The notes under the pieces are model-generated. The model was not told the DNA's origin. It did no database searches and worked only from the letters and a program-made list of their open reading frames with translations. Positions 1 through 5,075 of a DNA stretch of 11,069 bases are shown here, one piece after another. The position numbers and the translations under genes were made by a program. The stretch lies in NCBI GenBank assembly GCA_043101635.1, contig JBICIE010000069.1, forward strand, positions 1 to 11,069. The letters run 5' to 3'. The first letter of the stretch is position 1. Every line of letters starts with the position of its first letter. The stretch is from CAYMJK01 sp043101635. GTDB taxonomy: Bacteria > Planctomycetota > Phycisphaerae > Phycisphaerales > UBA1924.

Positions 1-788
1 AGGCCGAAGGCGCCATCGACGTGCAGCCACGCGCCGTGGGCGCTGGCGGCGTCGGCGATCGGGTGGAATGGGTCGAAGGCGCCGGTGTTCACGTTGCCGG
101 CCTGGGCGCAGATGATGGTGGGGCCGTCGCAGGTCTTGAGAACCTCGCGCAGCGCTTCGGGAACCATGCGCCCCTGGTCGTCGGCCTCGACGCGCCTGAT
201 GCGCCCGGCGCCGAGCCCGAGCATGCGCGCAGAAGTGAAGATCGTCACATGGGCGTCCGCGCCGGCGACCACGTGCACCTGGGGCGCCTCGCACAGGCCC
301 TGATCTTCGACATCCCAGCCGGCGCGCCGGAGCACTTCGTTGCGGGCCGCGGCGAGGCAGGTGAAGTTGGCCATCTGGCAGCCGGTGACAAGGCCGAGGG
401 TGGCGTCGCGCGGCAGGTCGAGCAGGTCGAGCAGCCAGTCGCGGACGACCTCCTCGACGATGGCGGCGGCGGGTGAGCCGGCGTGGAGGCCGGCGTTCTG
501 GTCCCAGGCGCTGGTGAGCCAGTCGGCGGCAAGGGCGGCGGGGAGGCTGCCGCCGATCACGAAGCCGAAGTAGCGCGGGCCGGGGGTGGCGACGAGGCCG
601 GGATCGGCGGCGCGCACAAGGTCGTCAATGACTTTCTCGGCAGGGAGGCCGGCGTCCGGGGTGGGGCCGCCAAGGGCGGCGCGCATGTCGGCAACCGAGC
701 CGGTGGCGCCGACATGGCGGCGGGGGAGCGATTGGAGAAAGGCGCTGGCGGCATGGACTGCAGTATCGAGTGCGCGGTTGTCGGGCAT
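1..788 (-). CDS. Group II pyridoxal-phosphate-dependent decarboxylase (partial, C-terminus beyond window)
   Basis: The first 262 residues of a fold-type I PLP enzyme of the group II decarboxylase family (aromatic amino acid, tyrosine and glutamate decarboxylase relatives). The frame starts at ATG 788 and stays open to the left edge. Visible landmarks are PRYFGF near residue 71, VTGCQMANF near 134 (the phosphate-binding loop region), His180 in GADAHVTIF (family position that stacks on the PLP ring), GNVNTGAFD near 231 and HVDGAFG at 256-262. Asp258 in that last motif is the residue expected to pair with the PLP pyridine nitrogen. The Schiff-base lysine lies downstream and is not seen. Family members run about 450-500 residues, so a little over half is present. 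The start lies 25 bases after the ndh stop codon, with no clear Shine-Dalgarno sequence, so it probably depends on the upstream genes. The substrate cannot be told from this part. An amino acid is likely. Family call is firm, specificity open. Confidence 0.88.
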   Translation of the reverse strand, partial: MPDNRALDTAVHAASAFLQSLPRRHVGATGSVADMRAALGGPTPDAGLPAEKVIDDLVRAADPGLVATPGPRYFGFVIGGSLPAALAADWLTSAWDQNAGLHAGSPAAAIVEEVVRDWLLDLLDLPRDATLGLVTGCQMANFTCLAAARNEVLRRAGWDVEDQGLCEAPQVHVVAGADAHVTIFTSARMLGLGAGRIRRVEADDQGRMVPEALREVLKTCDGPTIICAQAGNVNTGAFDPFHPIADAASAHGAWLHVDGAFG

Positions 789-813
789 CGGCAAATGTAC
801 GCCCGGTCGGCGA

Positions 814-2100
814 TCAGTCGTCGTCGCCAGTGATCAGCCGGGCGCCGCGATGCCAGGTGACGTACTGCCAGGCCCACTCGAGCATGACCATCACCCGATT
901 GCGGAAGCCGATGAGATAGAAGATGTGCACGCCGGCCCAGAGCAGCCAGGCGAGGCGGCCGGCGAAGACGCGACCGTACATGGCGGCGACCGCCCGGCCG
1001 CGACCGATGGTGGCCAGCATGCCCTTGTCGCGGTAGCGGAAGGGGGGACGATCGGAGGGCGCTGCGCGGCCGGTGGCCTCTCGGGCGATGACGCCAGCGC
1101 AGTAGCGGCCCAGCTGCATGGCGCCGGGAGCCAGGCCGGGGACCTCCGCGCCGGAGTCGGGATCGCGGACGCAGGCGAGGTCGCCAAGGACGAAGACCTC
1201 CCGATGGTCGGGCAGCGTCAGATCGGGCTGGACGATGATGCGCCCGCCGCGGTCGGTGGCGGCGCCGAGCATTCCGCCCAGGGGCGAGGCCTTGACGCCT
1301 GCGGCCCAGATGACGTTGCGCGAATCGATGCGGTCCGTCGTGTCGTTGCGTCTGATGTCGACGCCGTCGGCATCGATGGCCGTCGCGAGGGTGTCGAGCT
1401 GTACATCGACGCCCATCTGGCGCAGATCGCGCAGGGCGGAGCGCGAAGCGCGGTCGGGGAACCCGGGGAGCACCCGGCCGGAGCCCTCCAGGAGGATCAC
1501 GCGCAGTTCATCGCGAGCGATCTCGGGGAAGTCGCGGAGCAGGGACTCGTGGGCGATCTCGATCATGGCGCCGGCCATCTCGACGCCGGTGGGGCCTGCG
1601 CCGATGACGACGGTGGTAAGCATGGCGCGCCGGCGGGCGGGGTCTGCGGTCTGGGCCGCGGCCTCGAAACAGCGCAGGAAGCGGCTGCGGATGCGCACCG
1701 CGTCGCCGACGGTCTTGAGGCCCGGGGCGTGGCGCTCCCAGTCGTCGTGGCCGAAGTAGGAGTGGGTGGCGCCGGTGGCGACGACGAGGATGTCGTAGTC
1801 GATGGTGGTGGCGCCGGCGTCGATGCGCCGGGCCTGGACATCGATTCCGGTGACCTCGGCCATCAGGATGCGGACATTGCGCTGGTCGCGCAGGGCAGCG
1901 CGGATGGGGGCGGCGATATCCGCCGGGGAGAGGGCCGCGGTGGCGACCTGGTAGAGCAGTGGCTGGAAGAGGTGGTGGTTGCGCCGGTCGATCAGCGTGA
2001 GGCGGACCGGGGCCTGGCGCAACGCCCTGGCGCACGCCAGCCCGGCAAAGCCGGCGCCGATCACGACGATGTGGGGACTCGGGGGGCTTGGTCGTTTCAT
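814..2100 (-). CDS. ndh: Type II NADH dehydrogenase (NDH-2-like FAD/NAD(P) oxidoreductase)
   Basis: A 428-residue single-subunit, non-proton-pumping NADH:quinone oxidoreductase of the inner face of the membrane. The first Rossmann motif, VVIGAGFAGL, lies at residues 12-21 (FAD). It is followed by NHHLFQPLLYQVA (41-53), typical of NDH-2. The second dinucleotide motif, VVIGAGPTGVE, is at 164-174 (NADH). WAAGVKASPLG is at 265-275 and the FAD-contacting FVLGDLA at 303-309. The region APGAMQLG (324-331) sits where NDH-2 has its quinone-site segment. The C-terminus (about 380-420), with LAWLLWAGVHIFYLIGF, is the amphipathic membrane-anchoring part of the family. Length is usual. ATG 2100 is chosen because it falls directly before the first Rossmann strand; the same frame stays open to 3060 only as antisense of the transporter. 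It lies 83 bases after the transporter stop and 25 bases before the decarboxylase. It would reoxidise NADH made by the PutA aldehyde dehydrogenase domain (inference). Confidence 0.92.
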   Translation of the reverse strand: MKRPSPPSPHIVVIGAGFAGLACARALRQAPVRLTLIDRRNHHLFQPLLYQVATAALSPADIAAPIRAALRDQRNVRILMAEVTGIDVQARRIDAGATTIDYDILVVATGATHSYFGHDDWERHAPGLKTVGDAVRIRSRFLRCFEAAAQTADPARRRAMLTTVVIGAGPTGVEMAGAMIEIAHESLLRDFPEIARDELRVILLEGSGRVLPGFPDRASRSALRDLRQMGVDVQLDTLATAIDADGVDIRRNDTTDRIDSRNVIWAAGVKASPLGGMLGAATDRGGRIIVQPDLTLPDHREVFVLGDLACVRDPDSGAEVPGLAPGAMQLGRYCAGVIAREATGRAAPSDRPPFRYRDKGMLATIGRGRAVAAMYGRVFAGRLAWLLWAGVHIFYLIGFRNRVMVMLEWAWQYVTWHRGARLITGDDD

Positions 2101-2183
2101 GGGTCGCCTGCGGTCGGCGCGCGGGAAAGGGGCTGGTGGTACAGGCGCAATCGGCCGGCAGCCGCTGTCACGGCGCTGCGAGT

Positions 2184-3743
2184 CTACGGCGCAGCCGGAG
2201 CCTTGATCTGCTGGTCCGGCGCCAGGGACAGATCGGGCGCGTGATGGACGACCACCGGCAGCCAGAGCCACGTCAGCAGCGTGACGAGCACGGCGCCGAC
2301 GAGGTTGAGCGCGAGGCCTGCCTTGACCATGTGCCCGATGCGGATGCGCGGGTGGCTGAAGATGATGGCGTTGGGCGGCGTGGCGACCGGGAGCATGAAG
2401 GCGCAGCTTGCGGCGATGGCGGCGGGCGCCAGCAGCATGATGGGCTCGACGCCGAGGGCGTCGGCAGCGCCGGCGAGCACCGGCATCAGGGCGGCGGTGA
2501 CGGCGGTGTTGCTGGTCAGTTCGGTCAGGAAGATGACGACGAGGGCCACGGCGAAGATGAGCACGGGCTCGGGCGCGCCGGCGAGGCCGGCGAAGATGGA
2601 GCCGATGGCGACATCCAGGCCGGTTTCGCTGATGGCCGCGGCGAGGCTGAGGCCGCCGCCGAAGAGCAGCAGGATGCCGTAAGGCGCCTTGGCGGCCCAC
2701 TCCCAGTCGAGGGCGAAGGTCGTCATGCGCCGGTCGACGGGGATGAGAAACAGCAGGATGGCGCCGGCCATGCCGATGGCGGCGTCGTGCAGGTCGACGC
2801 CACGGTCCAGGATGCCGAACCGCTTGTCGAGCCATGTGACCAGCAGCGGCCGCATGATCCAGGTTGCGGCGGTCAGCGTGAAGACCGACATCACGATGAT
2901 CTCGCCGGGCTTCATGGGGCCGAGGGCGCGAAGCTGCTGGCGGATCATCTCGCGCCCGCCCTCGATGGGATCGAGGCGGACGGGGTGCAGCACGCGCGTC
3001 AACAGCAGCCACGTGATGGGCAGGAAGACGACGACGAAGGGAACGCCGACTTTCATCCACTGCGCGAAGCTGATGCGCACGCCGTAATGGTCATCGAGGA
3101 AGCTCATCAGCACGGTGTTCGGCGGTGTGCCGACGATGGTGCCGATGCCGCCGATGGAGGCGCTGTAGGCGATGCCGAGCAGCAGGCAGACGGCGAAGCG
3201 GTCGAGCCGGGCCTCGAGCTGCGGGGTGGCGCCACCGGCCGCGGCGGTTGCGCGGGCCTCGACCAGCGCGATGACGCTCGTCCCGATGGGCATGAGCATG
3301 ACGGCGGTGGCGGTGTTGCTGACGAACATGCTCAGCAGGGCGGTTGCGATCATGAAGCCGGCGATGAGGCGCAGGGGGCTGGCGCCGACGAGCAGGAGCA
3401 CCACGAGGGCGATGCGCTTGTGCAGGCCCCAGCGCTGCATGCCGAGGGCGAGCAGGAAGCCGGCGAGGAAAAGGAAGATGAGTGGGTTGGCGTAGGGCGC
3501 CGCGGCGGCCCGCATGGACATGATGCCGAGGATGGGCATGGCCGCGAGGGGGACGAGGGCGGTGGCGTACAGCGGCAGGGCCTCGGTGAGCCACCAGACG
3601 GCCATGAGTCCGGCGACTGCCGCGGCAGCGCGGGCGGGGGGATCGAGGTGGCCGAGGAGCAGGTAGAGGGCGGCGGCGACGATGGGGCCGAGGAGGAGGC
3701 CGGTTCGCTGGGCGAGGAAGGCGATGGGGGTGGGGGTGGTCAC
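2184..3743 (-). CDS. DASS/SLC13-family anion (dicarboxylate) transporter
   Basis: A 519-residue inner-membrane carrier of the divalent anion:sodium symporter family. It has the family's two inverted halves, each with an SNT motif: FVSNTATAVMLMP around 140-152 and LTSNTAVTAALMP around 409-421. Each half also has a TPPN element (206-209 and 455-458). The N-terminal half carries WWLTEALPLYATALVPL (50-66), a family hallmark. Many hydrophobic stretches are visible, from GLLLGPIVAAALYLLL near residue 15 to the last helix near 480-500. In known members the SNT segments bind carboxylate and Na+. Succinate, malate or related dicarboxylates are the likely substrates, but sulfate or another anion cannot be excluded. 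The start is GTG 3743. No upstream start codon is possible because the frame meets the DUF433 stop codon ten codons earlier, and there is no clear Shine-Dalgarno sequence. It sits between the toxin-antitoxin cassette and ndh. Confidence 0.9.
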   Translation of the reverse strand: MTTPTPIAFLAQRTGLLLGPIVAAALYLLLGHLDPPARAAAAVAGLMAVWWLTEALPLYATALVPLAAMPILGIMSMRAAAAPYANPLIFLFLAGFLLALGMQRWGLHKRIALVVLLLVGASPLRLIAGFMIATALLSMFVSNTATAVMLMPIGTSVIALVEARATAAAGGATPQLEARLDRFAVCLLLGIAYSASIGGIGTIVGTPPNTVLMSFLDDHYGVRISFAQWMKVGVPFVVVFLPITWLLLTRVLHPVRLDPIEGGREMIRQQLRALGPMKPGEIIVMSVFTLTAATWIMRPLLVTWLDKRFGILDRGVDLHDAAIGMAGAILLFLIPVDRRMTTFALDWEWAAKAPYGILLLFGGGLSLAAAISETGLDVAIGSIFAGLAGAPEPVLIFAVALVVIFLTELTSNTAVTAALMPVLAGAADALGVEPIMLLAPAAIAASCAFMLPVATPPNAIIFSHPRIRIGHMVKAGLALNLVGAVLVTLLTWLWLPVVVHHAPDLSLAPDQQIKAPAAP

Positions 3744-3773
3744 TGGACGGCAGCGTATCGCAAGGCGCGTGGG

Positions 3774-4013
3774 CTAGCCTGGCGCGTCGAGTTCGCGCAG
3801 TCTGGCCTCCCGCTCGGCCGCATAAGCGAGGCAGGCGAGGATGTCCTGGGCAGTGAGATCCGGGAAGTCCGCGACGATCTCCTCTGCGGACATGCCAGAG
3901 GCAAGGTATTCGAGCACATCCTGTACCGTGATGCGGAGGCCGCGGACTGTTGCTTTGCCGCTTCGTACGCCTGGATCGATCGTGATGCGATTGCGCCAGT
4001 CGGCCATCTTCAT
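3774..4013 (-). CDS. DUF433 small protein (putative antitoxin)
   Basis: A 79-residue protein with the DUF433 pattern: RITIDPGVRSGKATVRGLRI at residues 9-28, then DVLEYLASGMSAEEIVADFP and LTAQDILACLAYAAE, a compact helical domain with winged-helix/HTH character. In other genomes DUF433 proteins are usually the antitoxin partner of a PIN-like DUF5615 toxin encoded just after them. No such gene follows here; the transporter starts 30 bases downstream. The start ATG at 4013 overlaps the PIN toxin stop codon as ATGA, which argues for this start over the ATG two codons later and for translational coupling. The longer open frame upstream is antisense-free overlap with the PIN gene and is not used. 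It may act as a second antitoxin or as transcriptional regulator of the cassette; that role is inference. Confidence 0.85.
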   Translation of the reverse strand: MKMADWRNRITIDPGVRSGKATVRGLRITVQDVLEYLASGMSAEEIVADFPDLTAQDILACLAYAAEREARLRELDAPG

Positions 4014-4411
4014 GCAAATGGATCTACTACCTGAAGATTCGGGATACTCACGGCCGGAACATCCTCCGAGTAGAGCGTCCGGACACCGCAGTCGAGGCAT
4101 CCGGCGATCAGCACCGCGTCCCAGAAGGCAACCTGACGTTTGACGTGGAGTTCGCGCGCCATCTGCAGCGCAGCGGGCGATGGAGGGACCACCGGAAGGA
4201 GTTCGGCGAATTCGCTGAGCCGTGACCACGCCTGCTCCGCCGTGAAACCGCGGGGCGCGAGCTTGCGCGAAGCCGCGATGAACTCGCAGGCGACCTGCCA
4301 GAGCATCACGCACGGCGTCGCGGTCTCGATCAGGTGGAGCGCCTGCTCCTGTTTGACTTTGTCCCGATCATCGCAGGCGTAGATCAGGACGTTGGTATCA
4401 ACCGCGTTCAT
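4010..4411 (-). CDS. vapC: PIN-domain (VapC-like) toxin ribonuclease
   Basis: A 133-residue PIN-domain protein, the usual size for VapC toxins, which are Mg2+-dependent RNases. The acidic active-site set can be placed: Asp5 in AVDTNVLIYA, Glu43 in VACEFIAASRK, Asp98 in AFWDAVLIAGC, and Asp117 in TLYSEDVPA. The C-terminus has the family ending (IPNLQVVDPF). All key residues are present, so it is probably active. ATG 4411 lies inside the end of the preceding antitoxin gene (14-base overlap), and its own stop overlaps the DUF433 start by 4 bases. That ties all three genes together in translation. The preceding AF2212/DUF104-type protein is the expected antitoxin. The RNA target cannot be predicted from sequence. 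Confidence 0.93.
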   Translation of the reverse strand: MNAVDTNVLIYACDDRDKVKQEQALHLIETATPCVMLWQVACEFIAASRKLAPRGFTAEQAWSRLSEFAELLPVVPPSPAALQMARELHVKRQVAFWDAVLIAGCLDCGVRTLYSEDVPAVSIPNLQVVDPFA

Positions 4412-4625
4412 GCAGTTCGTCCCGCGAGGGGTAGCCGTTCTCGGAGCGGAAGCCCATCGACGCTATCCCGGCGCGCAACCGGGCAACAGCCGCGGCTCGA
4501 CGTTCGGGCGTCAGGTCCTCGATCTGCTGCACGATGATGCGGACCCGTTCGTGTTCACGCAGGTTGAGTGGGACAGAGGGCCGGAGCACCCCTCCATCGT
4601 AAGTTGCTTCGGTGATCTGCGTCAT
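4398..4625 (-). CDS. AF2212/DUF104-like antitoxin
   Basis: A 75-residue protein with the pattern of the AF2212-like (DUF104) antitoxin family: a short N-terminal beta-rich domain, with TEATYDGGVLRPSVPLNLRE at 5-24 and then RVRIIVQQ, followed by a charged helical tail (about 35-75) rich in Arg and Glu. In this family the N-terminal strands form the DNA-binding/dimer part and the tail wraps the partner PIN toxin. ATG 4625 is preceded by GGGAG at a 6-base spacing, the best ribosome binding site in the cassette. That suits an antitoxin made in excess of its toxin. Its 3' end overlaps the PIN gene by 14 bases. Family assignment is from pattern memory, without a search. Confidence 0.82.
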   Translation of the reverse strand: MTQITEATYDGGVLRPSVPLNLREHERVRIIVQQIEDLTPERRAAAVARLRAGIASMGFRSENGYPSRDELHERG

Positions 4626-4631
4626 TGAGAA

Positions 4632-4636
4632 CTCCC
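4632..4636 (-). promoter_or_regulatory. Shine-Dalgarno site of the antitoxin gene
   Basis: GGGAG read on the minus strand, six bases before ATG 4625. It supports that start and contrasts with the PIN and DUF433 starts, which rely on overlaps with the gene before them. Confidence 0.6.
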
Positions 4637-4648
4637 AGATCGCACGGC

Positions 4649-4657
4649 GTTGTCAAC
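4649..4657. promoter_or_regulatory. Small palindrome with a -35-like hexamer upstream of the toxin-antitoxin genes
   Basis: The 79-base gap between the 122-residue gene and the antitoxin holds GTTGTCAAC, a 9-base palindrome. Read on the minus strand it contains TTGACA, a perfect -35 hexamer. No convincing -10 box follows at 16-18 bases, and that position would run into the Shine-Dalgarno site, so promoter function is doubtful. A short operator for the antitoxin is an alternative. Both are guesses. Confidence 0.2.
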
Positions 4658-4704
4658 CTGTCCCGTGGCGAAGTCTACGTTACCTTGCACGGCTCCGCCA
4701 CCGT

Positions 4705-5073
4705 TCAGTCGGGCCAGTCACCGGCCGGTGGCCAGAAAGCGCTCTTGCGCGGTCGTATGTCTCGGGAGCACAAGTTGGGATCTTCCTTGTCTTCCCATCC
4801 CTTGCCGCAGTCTGCCAGACTGCCCTCTTCGATCATCGTGGCGATGACGGCCTCTGTGACGTCGTCGAACAACTCAACAAGTCGCCAGTATTCGCGCTCA
4901 TCCTGCCACTCGCCGAGGAAGCGGACGTCGTCGGTTCGATGATGCAGCATGTACCAGGTGCAGATGGCGCATCCGGCCACGTGAAACCGCCACTCGGCGG
5001 GCTTCCTGAATGGCAGGCGGCCATCAATGCGCTCGTGTCGTGTGTAGTTGAACAGGGAGACGCATTCGCCCAT
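4705..5073 (-). CDS. Hypothetical protein, 122 aa, directly after putA
   Basis: I do not recognise this protein. It has 122 residues, no signal peptide or membrane segment, and an unusual richness in tryptophan (W28, 40, 56, 63, 93, 114, 120) and cysteine (C4, 35, 38, 89, 102). The N-terminal LFNYTRHERIDGRLPF reads like a folded beta start. The middle, from EWQDEREYWRLVELFDDVTE, looks helical. The tail is polar and prolyl. ATG 5073 comes two bases after the putA stop codon, so it is probably translated from the putA message. Local GC is about 57% in one counted line (4861-4920) against 80% just inside putA (5161-5220), and codons ending in A or T are frequent. That suggests a different origin from putA. 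C35 and C38 form a CxxC-like pair, but no metal-site claim can be made. Confidence 0.65.
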   Translation of the reverse strand: MGECVSLFNYTRHERIDGRLPFRKPAEWRFHVAGCAICTWYMLHHRTDDVRFLGEWQDEREYWRLVELFDDVTEAVIATMIEEGSLADCGKGWEDKEDPNLCSRDIRPRKSAFWPPAGDWPD

Positions 5074-5075
5074 CG

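Noticed and set aside
586..2244. A 552-residue plus-strand open frame across the decarboxylase and ndh genes
   Set aside because: Same cause: it is antisense to recognisable enzymes, with no motif and skewed Gly/Ala/Asp composition.
2101..3060. An in-frame upstream extension of the NADH dehydrogenase to 748 residues
   Set aside because: The extension is the transporter gene read out of frame and is Arg/His/Pro-rich. The family N-terminus begins at ATG 2100.
2088..4034. A 648-residue plus-strand open frame across the transporter and DUF433 genes
   Set aside because: It is antisense to genes with clear family motifs, and its translation is a low-complexity string of Gly, Asp, Glu and Ala. This is the usual by-product of GC-rich codon bias on the other strand.
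4719..4730. A perfect 12-base palindrome, CACCGGCCGGTG
   Set aside because: It lies within the coding end of the 122-residue gene. GC palindromes of this size are expected by chance in such DNA, and no T-run follows to make it a terminator.
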